DNA of 64,000 nucleotides from Aggregatilineales bacterium (GTDB lineage: Bacteria; Chloroflexota; Anaerolineae; Aggregatilineales; Ch27), in contig JARKOQ010000096.1 in NCBI GenBank assembly GCA_029976005.1, positions 62,001 to 126,000 of the forward strand, given 5' to 3'. Position 1 is the first letter of the stretch; the number at the start of each line of letters is the position of its first letter. Of this stretch, positions 57,211 to 64,000 are shown piece after piece. The translations under genes and the position numbers were made by a program. The notes below the pieces were generated by a model. It was not told where the DNA came from and did no database searches. It saw only the letters and a program-made list of their open reading frames with translations.

Positions 57211-58899
57211 CTATCCCGTCTGATCGGCCGGAGCCACCAGCGTGGCGCTCCGGCCGTGGATTCCGGTCGCGCCGCTGGGCCGCGGGCCACGCTGCGTATC
57301 GTCCTGCACGATCCCATCGCCATCGTAGGCGCGCACGGCGAAGGTATGCTGCCCCTCCGCGAAAGGCCAGTCGTAGCGCCAGATCACCCAGGTCGTCTCC
57401 GAAAGCGGCGCGCGGAGCCGGGCTGCCTGCCATTCGCCGTTGTCCACCTGGACCTCCACCTTCGAGATGCCCCGCGCCCCGGCATGGGCGATCCCGCCGA
57501 CCGGCACCCGGAGTTGCCCGCCCGCGTCGACCAATGCCTGGGCGGCGACCGTATCGATCACGGCCGTCGTCCGCATCTGAGCCACGGCATCCCATCCGCG
57601 CTCCACCCAGTATCCATCTTCGTAATCGGCCGAAACGTGAATTTCCGTGATCCATTTGGGCTGCTTCATCCCGTACCGGTCGGGGATGTAGATGCGCAGC
57701 GGGAAACCGTGATCGACGGTCAGCGGCTGGCCGTCCCAGGCGTAACACAGCATGATCCGCTCGTCGGCCCGCACCAGGTCCAGCGCCAGGGTCTCGTAGA
57801 AGCCGTCTGCCGAGCGGATCAGCAGGTAGCCCGCTCCATCGTGAATCCCTGCGTCGGCCAGCACACGCTGAAGGGAGACTCCCGTCCAGCGGGTCGTGCC
57901 GATCAGGTCGCCGCCGACCGGGTTGGAGATGCAGGCCAGAGTCACGTACTGGTCGATCGCCGGATAGTTGCCGCGCAGGTCGTCCAGGGTCAGCGCCAGG
58001 GGATGATCGACCAGCCCGTCGATGGTCAGGACCCAGGTCTGCTCGCTGACCCTGGGAGAGACCAGGTTGATGTCGATCCGGTAGTGCTCCGCCAGCGGCG
58101 TGTATTCCAGGCGCGTCCCCGGCGCGGGGATCAGCGGGTCGGCCGCGTTGGGGAGTCCGGGCGGCAAATCCTGCCCGCCGGTCAGGGCTGCCGCTACAGT
58201 CACCGCCGCGCGCTGGCGTTCGGACAGGAGCATTCCCAGCCCGGCCCCGGAGACGGTGATCACCGCCGCCGCGCCGCCGACCTGAACCAGGAACTGCCTC
58301 CGGCTGAGGGTCGACGCGGCGACAGCCTGCTCATTCGAAGCCATTCCAGCAGGCGCAGACTCACTCGCAGGCCTCAAGACCGGCCGGGCCGCTTCCGGGG
58401 CCGCCAGCCGGTCGTACAGCCAACCCAGGGCCAGCCCCCAGGCCGCCAGGCTGCCCAGCACCCACAGCGCGCCGAGCAGCGGCGTGATTTCCGGCAGACC
58501 CAGCGACGCGCTGACCAAGAGCAAGAGCACACCCAGGATCAGCCCCAGGCCCAGGCCGGCCTGCCAGCCGCGCCGCGCCCGGCGCGTGGCCAGCGCCGCG
58601 AACAGGATCGCACCGGCGGCCGACCCAATCGCGGCGAACAGGCCCAGCGCCATCAGGCGCTCGATCGTCTTGGCCGTGGAGGACGTCTGGCCCAGGTCCA
58701 GGCCGCCAATCACCCCCACGATCGCGTCGATCCCGGCCGTGATCACGTTGCCCGGCAGGACGCGCGCCAACCAGTCGAACAGGTCGAACGGCGCGAAGGG
58801 CAGCCCCACGAGCCGCTGTACCAGAAATTGAACGGCCATCAGCGGCGCGGTCACGATCAGACCGGCCGCCAACCCCCACATCCCCCATCGCTTGCCCAT
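57211..58899 (-). CDS. Molybdopterin-dependent oxidoreductase fused to N-terminal membrane domain
   Basis: A 562-residue protein. The first 150 residues have about four membrane helices. At about residues 198-204 is a Tat-like motif, S-R-R-Q-F-L, then a hydrophobic segment. The sulfite-oxidase-type Moco domain (about 265-430) has the Cys ligand C323 in L-A-C-I-S-N-P-V-G-G. A beta-sandwich dimerisation-type domain (about 450-545: V-E-V-Q-V-D-N-G-E-W) follows. It resembles SoxC/YedY-like enzymes, but the membrane fusion ahead of the Tat motif is unusual. The ATG at 58899 follows GGGAG; an ATG at 58914 has no site. Substrate and electron partner are unknown. Confidence 0.85.
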   Translation of the reverse strand: MGKRWGMWGLAAGLIVTAPLMAVQFLVQRLVGLPFAPFDLFDWLARVLPGNVITAGIDAIVGVIGGLDLGQTSSTAKTIERLMALGLFAAIGSAAGAILFAALATRRARRGWQAGLGLGLILGVLLLLVSASLGLPEITPLLGALWVLGSLAAWGLALGWLYDRLAAPEAARPVLRPASESAPAGMASNEQAVAASTLSRRQFLVQVGGAAAVITVSGAGLGMLLSERQRAAVTVAAALTGGQDLPPGLPNAADPLIPAPGTRLEYTPLAEHYRIDINLVSPRVSEQTWVLTIDGLVDHPLALTLDDLRGNYPAIDQYVTLACISNPVGGDLIGTTRWTGVSLQRVLADAGIHDGAGYLLIRSADGFYETLALDLVRADERIMLCYAWDGQPLTVDHGFPLRIYIPDRYGMKQPKWITEIHVSADYEDGYWVERGWDAVAQMRTTAVIDTVAAQALVDAGGQLRVPVGGIAHAGARGISKVEVQVDNGEWQAARLRAPLSETTWVIWRYDWPFAEGQHTFAVRAYDGDGIVQDDTQRGPRPSGATGIHGRSATLVAPADQTG

Positions 58900-58939
58900 C
58901 GCGTCTGCTCCCATTCAAACATGATATTTTCTATACAAA

Positions 58940-58948
58940 AATATAGCA
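58940..58948 (-). promoter_or_regulatory. Candidate extended -10 promoter of the oxidoreductase gene
   Basis: Minus-strand TATATT (58940-58945) is preceded by TGC (58946-58948), in a very AT-rich patch. Confidence 0.4.
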
Positions 58949-59118
58949 TACAAGAGGTAAACATCCCGTGATGTCCGCCTGAGAGCACGGTGAGAGATCG
59001 CCGGACCTCACCCACAGAGGGCATGGCATCAGACCGAATAAGCAGCTCGCCGCAAAGAGTGCAACGGGAAACAGGTTTTCAGGCGCTTGCGCCGCGAACG
59101 CAGCGGTGGGTTCTCCTC

Positions 59119-59155
59119 CTTTGCGCTCTTCGCGGTTCGCCGTCTTTGATGCGCC
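59119..59155 (+). repeat. Dispersed intergenic repeat, copy 2
   Basis: 37 bp matching 27326-27362 at 30 of 37 positions, with shared GCGGTTC and GTCTTTGATGC. Confidence 0.6.
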
Positions 59156-59216
59156 CTCCCTATCCTCGACCGTGATCCTGCTTGTCAAAATCCACCTAGT
59201 CCTACCAGGATAGGTG

Positions 59217-59225
59217 TGGTAGAAT
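59217..59225 (+). promoter_or_regulatory. Candidate tRNA-Gln promoter (extended -10)
   Basis: TAGAAT (59220-59225) is preceded by TGG (59217-59219), ending 13 bp before the tRNA. An imperfect dyad (CACCTA/TCCT with AGGA/TAGGTG, 59193-59216) lies just upstream. Confidence 0.5.
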
Positions 59226-59238
59226 CGGTGACGAATGA

Positions 59239-59310
59239 TGGGGAGTGGCCAAGCGGCAAGGCAACGGTCTTTGGAACCGTCTATCGCAGGTTCGAATCCT
59301 GCCTCCCCAG
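59239..59310 (+). tRNA. trnQ: tRNA-Gln (anticodon TTG)
   Basis: A 72-nt cloverleaf. Acceptor arms are TGGGGAG (59239-59245) and CTCCCCA (59303-59309) with discriminator G at 59310. The anticodon stem ACGGT/ACCGT encloses loop CTTTGGA, anticodon TTG, and the T arm is GCAGG-TTCGAAT-CCTGC. The U1-A72 pair and G73 fit bacterial tRNA-Gln. No CCA is encoded. A terminator follows at once. Confidence 0.96.
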
Positions 59311-59315
59311 CACGA

Positions 59316-59345
59316 AAAAGGCCCCTCGCTGGAGGAGCCTTTTTT
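59316..59345. terminator. Terminator of tRNA-Gln, bidirectional
   Basis: A stem of AAAAAGGC with GCCTTTTTT encloses a 14-nt segment with a further CCTC/GAGG pairing. It has Ts on the right and As on the left, so it also serves the convergent membrane protein gene. Confidence 0.85.
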
Positions 59346-59364
59346 GTTTGCCCGCCAAACAACC

Positions 59365-61293
59365 TTAATCGGCCGCGCGGCCCGACCAGGCCGGATCGGG
59401 CCGGTAGACCCGGTACTCGAAGCCGTTCATCGGGATCGTCTCGGCCAGGGCATAGGCATTCAGCATGGCCTCCAGGACCGGCTCCGGGTAGAAATCCGCC
59501 CGCAGGATCAGCACGTTGAAGGCCTGAGCCTCGATCATTGCGATCAACGCCGACGGGTCATACAACCCATTGTTGTACAGGTTGAGGAGCTGAGTCGGGT
59601 TGGTGACGACCGGCTTCCCGGCCAGCAGGCTGAAGGCCGCGTCCTCGCTGATCGCCGGGGCATCTCCTTCCGCGGCCAGGTCGACCAGCCGCCAGCCGTT
59701 GGCGATCTCCTGCTCGGTTGGAATCTGGCCCAGCACGGCATAGCCCACCGTCCAGCCCGCCGAATCGTAAAAGGCGAAGCCGGTATTGGGCTGGATGCCG
59801 AGAGTCTGGCTCAGCGGCCCGAAGACCGCGCCCTGGGTCGGCATGTGAAAGACCGAGACGCCATACAGCAGGTACAGGGCTGGAACGACCACCCCCGCCA
59901 CTCCGGCGGAGACGGCGGGTCGGGAAGCGGCTCGATCCAGCAGCGATTGCAGCCTCCGCCCCAACCGGCTTTCGGTCAGCCGCCAGGCCCCGCGCAGGGT
60001 ACGCGCCGCGTAAATCCCGCTCAGGATGCACATGCCCGCGATGGCCGTGGCGAAGTAGCTGTCGCCCGCCCCCCACTTACCGGCCAGCAGCGTCCCGGCG
60101 GTCGAGACGATGAACCACACGCTGTACAGGCTGAGCCGGTCGAGCACCAGCTCATACAGCACCACCAGTCCCGCCAGCGCGAGCAGAACGCCGTGCAGGC
60201 TGATCCACTGGCGCAGCAGCCCCACGAACTGGCCCGGCACGAACGGGTTGACGTTGGCCGTGATGATGTTCAGCCACCACTGCCCGCCGGTGGCCCGATC
60301 GATCAGGAGGAAGATCGCCCCCGCGATGGCCGCAAAGATCACCCCCCACCCGATCGCGCGCCGGGGGTTCTCCAGAAACAGGTAGAGGAAAACCGCCGCG
60401 ACCGTGGAAATCGCCAGTTGCTTGGTATACCCGGCCGCCAGCAGCAGGATCATCCCGGCCCACAGGATGCGCCGCCGCTGGCGGGTCGCCATCCGCTCGT
60501 GCAGGGTCGCCAGGACGACCACGGCCAGCGTCTCGAACATCACCATGACAAAGTGCTGCCGGAACAGCGGGCCGATGTGGTAGATGTAGTTCGAGGCCAG
60601 GTAGGCCAGCCCGCTGGCAACCGCCACGACCCGGTTACCCTCCGCCCGGTAGACGGCATACCCGATCACCGCGGCGGTCAGCAGCGTCCCCAGGGTCGCC
60701 AACAGCCGTCCGTACCAGTACGCCGGGCCAAACAGCCACACGAACGGGGCGGCGATGATATGGAACAGCGGCGGGTAGTTCGAGGAATAGAACGGGAAGA
60801 CCTCGGTGTTCTGGTAAGGCCACCGGAACTGGCTGAACATGACCGTGTCCACCAGTTCGAAGCCCTCGCCCTGATCGTAGTCGAATGGGAAGGTGATGAT
60901 GTTGGCGGCGTACACCAGGAAGACCACCAGATAGAAGACCAGCAGCGCCAGGGCCAGGATCATCAGCACCCGCCCGGCCAGCCGCCAGCCGCCCTCGGCC
61001 TGGGCCATCCCACCCGGCAAACTCACCAGCGGCCCGACGGCCGGTTCACGCAGGGGGAGCAGGATCAGCCCGCCCAACGCCAGCACCGCGCTCAGCGCCA
61101 GCGCCAGAATCTGCTGTGGCCCAAAGCCGGGCAGCCGGTCCGCCGGCAGGATCGGATGGCCCAGCCGGTCGAACAGCGTTGCCAGCGGATCGAGCGCCAG
61201 CACGCCCACGATCCCCAGCGCGCCCACAACCAGCAGCACGATCCCCACCTGGCGTTTGGTCACACGAAAGTCTTTTCTCAGGAATGGCAGCAT
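59365..61293 (-). CDS. GT-C-like multi-pass membrane glycosyltransferase
   Basis: A 642-residue protein with about 12 membrane helices. The region after helix 3 has D-Y-D-Q-G-E-G-F-E and S-S-N-Y-P-P-L-F-H, similar to the acidic first loop of GT39/GT83-type enzymes (Asp/Glu plus the N-Y-P-P-L motif). The C-terminal 130 residues are hydrophilic and lie outside. It probably transfers a sugar from a lipid carrier to a surface glycan or protein. The ATG at 61293 follows AGGAG with a 7-nt gap; a GTG at 61314 is an alternative. Confidence 0.78.
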   Translation of the reverse strand: MLPFLRKDFRVTKRQVGIVLLVVGALGIVGVLALDPLATLFDRLGHPILPADRLPGFGPQQILALALSAVLALGGLILLPLREPAVGPLVSLPGGMAQAEGGWRLAGRVLMILALALLVFYLVVFLVYAANIITFPFDYDQGEGFELVDTVMFSQFRWPYQNTEVFPFYSSNYPPLFHIIAAPFVWLFGPAYWYGRLLATLGTLLTAAVIGYAVYRAEGNRVVAVASGLAYLASNYIYHIGPLFRQHFVMVMFETLAVVVLATLHERMATRQRRRILWAGMILLLAAGYTKQLAISTVAAVFLYLFLENPRRAIGWGVIFAAIAGAIFLLIDRATGGQWWLNIITANVNPFVPGQFVGLLRQWISLHGVLLALAGLVVLYELVLDRLSLYSVWFIVSTAGTLLAGKWGAGDSYFATAIAGMCILSGIYAARTLRGAWRLTESRLGRRLQSLLDRAASRPAVSAGVAGVVVPALYLLYGVSVFHMPTQGAVFGPLSQTLGIQPNTGFAFYDSAGWTVGYAVLGQIPTEQEIANGWRLVDLAAEGDAPAISEDAAFSLLAGKPVVTNPTQLLNLYNNGLYDPSALIAMIEAQAFNVLILRADFYPEPVLEAMLNAYALAETIPMNGFEYRVYRPDPAWSGRAAD

Positions 61294-61489
61294 CGTCGCT
61301 CCTACCTTCGTCACCGAGACGGCACGGAGTATACCGCGAGTCCGCAGGCTCTCCGCCTGCCGATTTGCGCCCGATCGGTGTTAAATCCGTGAGTCGCAAT
61401 GCGCAACCCAACCGGCGAGACTGCGTATAGAGTAGTGATTTGGATAACTTATCGGAGTGACGATCTCCTTGAGCGTTCAGGAGCTAACC

Positions 61490-62266
61490 ATGAGTGAGGA
61501 GCAGAACATTCTGGATCGGCTGGCCAATCATTCTGACGAGCCAATCAGCGAAGCCACGCCCATTCCGATCCGGATTGAGAAGAGCAAGCACGAAGCAGTC
61601 GATTCCCTGCACCAGGCTGAAGCCGCCGCGCGGGACAGCGACGAAATCGTGCGCGAATACGAAGAGCGCTACTACGGCGACGGGGAAACCCGCCGCAAGC
61701 GGATGCGCGCCGAAGAGATGGCCGGGGAAGTCAAGCACAAGCTGGAAGCGTTCGACTGGCAGCCCCACGCCTACGCAACCCAGGGCCTCACCGACGAGGA
61801 AAAACTCTGGTCGGCCCTGGCCCATGCCAGCTTCCTGCTGACCCTGGGTGTGGGTACGATCACGGGCGGCCTGGGGGCGCTGCTGCTGCTCTTCGCCCCG
61901 CTGGCGATCTACTACTCTTTCCGCGACCGTTCCAAGTTCGTGGCTTACCAGGCCATGCAGGCCTTCGCCTTGCAGGTGATCGGCACGGTGGGCTGGCTGG
62001 GGGTGCTGATTGCCGGGTCGCTCGTCTTCGTCCTGGCCCTGATCATCTCCGGGCTGGCCAGCATTGTCCTGATCGGGATTCCCTTCCTGATCCTGTTCGC
62101 GGTGCTGTTCGTGGTCTTCCTGCTGGTGATGGTCTTCGTCCCGCTGGGCATGGCTACCTTCTCGATCATCGCCGCAATCAATACCTACATGGGCAAGGAT
62201 TACCACTACCCCTTCATTGCGAGCTGGATCGACCACCAGGTAGACTCGGGCGAGCACATCCTCTAG
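61490..62266 (+). CDS. DUF4870-like membrane protein with coiled-coil N-terminus
   Basis: A 258-residue protein. Residues 1-90 are charged and helical. From about residue 100 it has L-T-D-E-E-K-L-W-S-A-L-A-H-A-S-F-L-L, the start of the DUF4870/Tic20-like membrane domain, with four predicted helices (about 110-240) and F-V-A-Y-Q-A-M-Q-A-F-A. It ends in a short polar tail. The ATG follows AGGAG. Such proteins are common and have no proven function. A terminator follows. Confidence 0.8.
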   Translation: MSEEQNILDRLANHSDEPISEATPIPIRIEKSKHEAVDSLHQAEAAARDSDEIVREYEERYYGDGETRRKRMRAEEMAGEVKHKLEAFDWQPHAYATQGLTDEEKLWSALAHASFLLTLGVGTITGGLGALLLLFAPLAIYYSFRDRSKFVAYQAMQAFALQVIGTVGWLGVLIAGSLVFVLALIISGLASIVLIGIPFLILFAVLFVVFLLVMVFVPLGMATFSIIAAINTYMGKDYHYPFIASWIDHQVDSGEHIL

Positions 62267-62288
62267 AGCAGGTCTGGAGCAAACAAAC

Positions 62289-62320
62289 AAAACGGCGGCT
62301 GAGATCAGCCGCCGTTTTGT
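62289..62320. terminator. Terminator between DUF4870-like gene and ssrA, bidirectional
   Basis: A 13-14 bp perfect stem (62289-62302 with 62305-62318), AAAACGGCGGC...GCCGCCGTTTT, has a very small loop. It ends just before the tmRNA 3' end and can serve both strands. Confidence 0.85.
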
Positions 62321-62325
62321 TCAGG

Positions 62326-62713
62326 TGGAGATGCCGGGAATTGAACCCGGGTCCGAAGAGGACGAAACCGCACGTCTACAAGCGTAGTTGACCTTTTGGT
62401 TCTCGCCGTTGGTAGCCCCGGCCAACAGGGTACACCGCAGGCCAGCCGATGACTCTTAACGCCCGTTTATCGGCGTGACGGACGGGCACTCTGGCTTTGG
62501 TGTCGCCCACCTGCCCCCCGGCCAGAGACGGAGGAGGCGGACGGATTACCTACGTGAGGTAATCGGCTACGGGATGGACCGCTTTAAGCGGCCATGGCCA
62601 TAGCGGGTGCGTAAGTGCGGTTGGCACTTATTGGGTTGCGCCGGATTTACGAGTTAGCGCGGCTCGGCTTGCGGTACGGCCCCTATCTCTCCCCGTCGAA
62701 TCCTGTCATCCCC
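62326..62713 (-). ncRNA. ssrA: tmRNA
   Basis: About 388 nt on the minus strand. The 5' end GGGGATG (62713-62707) pairs with 3' CATCTCC (62333-62327, one G-U pair). The 3' T arm is CCGGGTTCAATTCCCGG, and the discriminator A is at 62326; CCA is not encoded. The tag ORF (62625-62584) encodes ANRTYAPAMAMAA and ends in TAA. The tag starts with Ala and ends M-A-A, near the common A-L-A-A proteolysis signal. tmRNA rescues stalled ribosomes and tags products for proteases such as Lon and FtsH, both encoded here. Confidence 0.95.
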
Positions 62714-62734
62714 ATGTCAAAACTACTCATCTGC

Positions 62735-62743
62735 ATTATAACA
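62735..62743 (-). promoter_or_regulatory. ssrA promoter (extended -10)
   Basis: Minus-strand perfect TATAAT (62735-62740) is preceded by TGT (62741-62743). Transcription should start about 14 nt before the mature 5' end. No -35 match is seen. Confidence 0.7.
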
Positions 62744-62823
62744 TACACGCCAGTGAATTCATACGATGGATTTTGTTAGAAGCGCCGTAGATTTCCCATC
62801 CGTCCAGGAATTATCATCACATC

Positions 62824-63936
62824 ATGACCACGCACACACCCTATCAGACCATCATCGTCAAAGTGGGCACCAGCACCCTCACCGCCGGCACGCGGCGGCT
62901 CTCCCGTCCGGCCATGCTGGAGCTGATCCGGCAGATCGTCACGCTGCGCCAGGCCGGGCACCGGATCGTGCTGGTCACGTCTGGCGCGATGGCCGCCGGG
63001 CGCGAAGTCCTGAACGACCCTGAGCTACCCAACCATCTCCCCGCCAAACAGATGCTGGCCTCGGTCGGCCAGGGCCGTTTGATGGAGGTCTACGGCAGCC
63101 TCTTCGGCCTGTACGACGTGCGCATCGGGCAAATCCTGCTCACCCACGACGATTTCAGCCACCGCACCCGCTACCTGAACGCCCGCGAGACCTTCACCAG
63201 CCTGCTCGATTACGGCATCGTGCCGGTGGTCAACGAGAACGACACCATCGCCGTGCAGGAGATCAAGTTCGGCGACAACGACAACCTCTCCGCCCAGATC
63301 GCCGCGCTGCTCGACGCCGATCTGCTGATCCTGTTGACCGACCAGGCCGGGCTGTATGACTGCGATCCCAGCCAGAACCCGGACGCCAGACTGATCCCGC
63401 TGGTGAAAGACATCACCGAGGACATCTGGGCGCTGGCCGGAGATACCAACAACCTCCTGGCCTCCGGCGGCATGCGCACCAAAATCCAGGCCGCCCAGAT
63501 CGCCACCCGCAGCGGCACGCGCACGATCATCGCCAGCGGCCGGATGCCGGACGTGCTGGTACGCCTCATGCACGGCGAAAGCCTGGGCACGACCTTTCTG
63601 CCGGCGGTGGATCACCTGGAAAGCCGCAAGCGCTGGCTGGTCGCCGAGCGCCCCCAGGGCACTCTGCACGTGGACTCCGGCGCGGCCAGCCGCCTCAAGA
63701 CCGGCAAGGCCAGCCTGCTGCCGGTGGGAATCCGCCACATCCAGGGCACGTTCGAGCGCGGCGCGATCGTCCAGGTGGTCGATGCCGCCGGGCGCGCCCT
63801 GGTCAAGGGCCTGGTCAGCTATTCCAGCGCCGAGCTGGTCCAGCTCTGTGGCCGCCGGTCGAGCGAGATCGCCAGCATCCTGAGCTATACCTATGGCGAC
63901 GAAGCGATTCACCGCGACAACATGGTCCTGATCTAG
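62824..63936 (+). CDS. proB: Glutamate 5-kinase
   Basis: A 370-residue ProB that phosphorylates glutamate in the first step of proline synthesis. The kinase domain starts I-V-K-V-G-T-S-T-L, with L-V-T-S-G-A-M-A-A-G, F-G-D-N-D-N-L-S-A and the T-D-Q-A-G-L-Y loop. A C-terminal PUA domain (about 275-365: H-V-D-S-G-A-A-S-R-L, R-G-A-I-V-Q-V-V-D) is present, as in full-length ProB. The ribosome site is weak. The next start lies 57 bp downstream and may be proA. Confidence 0.95.
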   Translation: MTTHTPYQTIIVKVGTSTLTAGTRRLSRPAMLELIRQIVTLRQAGHRIVLVTSGAMAAGREVLNDPELPNHLPAKQMLASVGQGRLMEVYGSLFGLYDVRIGQILLTHDDFSHRTRYLNARETFTSLLDYGIVPVVNENDTIAVQEIKFGDNDNLSAQIAALLDADLLILLTDQAGLYDCDPSQNPDARLIPLVKDITEDIWALAGDTNNLLASGGMRTKIQAAQIATRSGTRTIIASGRMPDVLVRLMHGESLGTTFLPAVDHLESRKRWLVAERPQGTLHVDSGAASRLKTGKASLLPVGIRHIQGTFERGAIVQVVDAAGRALVKGLVSYSSAELVQLCGRRSSEIASILSYTYGDEAIHRDNMVLI

Positions 63937-63992
63937 GCGAGGTCCGCCTCGCATCTCGTCTGCATATTGCTTTCTTGTGAAGGAGACCCGGC

Positions 63993-64000
63993 ATGACCCT
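63993..64000 (+). CDS. Start of next gene, cut by window edge (possibly proA)
   Basis: Only ATG-ACC-CT is visible, after a clear AAGGAG (63980-63985). The usual neighbour of proB is proA (glutamate-5-semialdehyde dehydrogenase). This is inferred from position only. Confidence 0.4.

Larger units (their letters stand above)
58900..59238. other. Intergenic region between oxidoreductase and tRNA-Gln
   Basis: About 340 bp hold a candidate minus-strand promoter, a dispersed repeat copy, an imperfect dyad and the tRNA promoter. No coding gene is seen. Confidence 0.6.

Overview
The window is high-GC bacterial chromosome with dense, mostly operon-like genes. No insertion sequence, prophage or CRISPR array is visible. 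The best guess for the host is a Chloroflexota bacterium of the Anaerolineae kind (inference). The reasons are several surface lipoproteins with long Thr/Pro linkers, a Tad/Flp pilus motor without a secretin, amylosucrase, and many conserved but unnamed membrane proteins.

Layout. 1-1,570: a truncated secreted protein, then a sigma factor with an anti-sigma-like partner and a terminator. 1,590-9,855: a DegU/DegS-type two-component pair followed by cpaB, cpaE (with a receiver domain), cpaF, tadB and tadC. 9,870-12,450: comF, hpf and an NTP-transferase-like protein. 12,450-27,100 (minus strand): folC, lon, an AlbA_2/ATPase regulator, a beta-propeller lipoprotein, an FlgD-Ig-like protein, a PhnD-like lipoprotein and two family 2 glycosyltransferases; an FHA-receiver-FHA protein and amylosucrase lie upstream. 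27,450-36,700: ribokinase, pckA and ppdK (the PEP/pyruvate node), a membrane Ser/Thr kinase and ftsH. 36,700-45,250 (minus strand): one directon of alaX, an unknown gene, three paralogous membrane TPR proteins, two small membrane proteins, a short leader ORF and ileS. 45,440-58,900: a Fur-family regulator, an EamA transporter, a GT-C-like membrane protein, a TPR/membrane protein, lipoproteins, three tandem M42 aminopeptidases, a BCP peroxiredoxin and a membrane-fused molybdopterin oxidoreductase. 59,239-64,000: tRNA-Gln, a GT-C-like protein, a DUF4870-like protein, tmRNA, proB and the first codons of the next gene.

The most notable item is the isoleucyl-tRNA synthetase. It is a type 2 enzyme whose class I signature reads G-T-H-H instead of H-x-G-H, a swap associated with mupirocin hyper-resistance. 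Its leader has a GC-rich hairpin, a near-perfect Shine-Dalgarno sequence, a 16-codon ORF and two copies of a T-box-core-like sequence. Other leads are the FHA-receiver-FHA protein, a CpaE with an intact phosphoacceptor site next to a kinase gene, the tandem TPR paralogues that share a C-terminal signature, and the oxidoreductase with an internal Tat-like motif. Start codons were chosen from visible ribosome binding sites where possible. No database search was run, so family names rest on recognised motifs.
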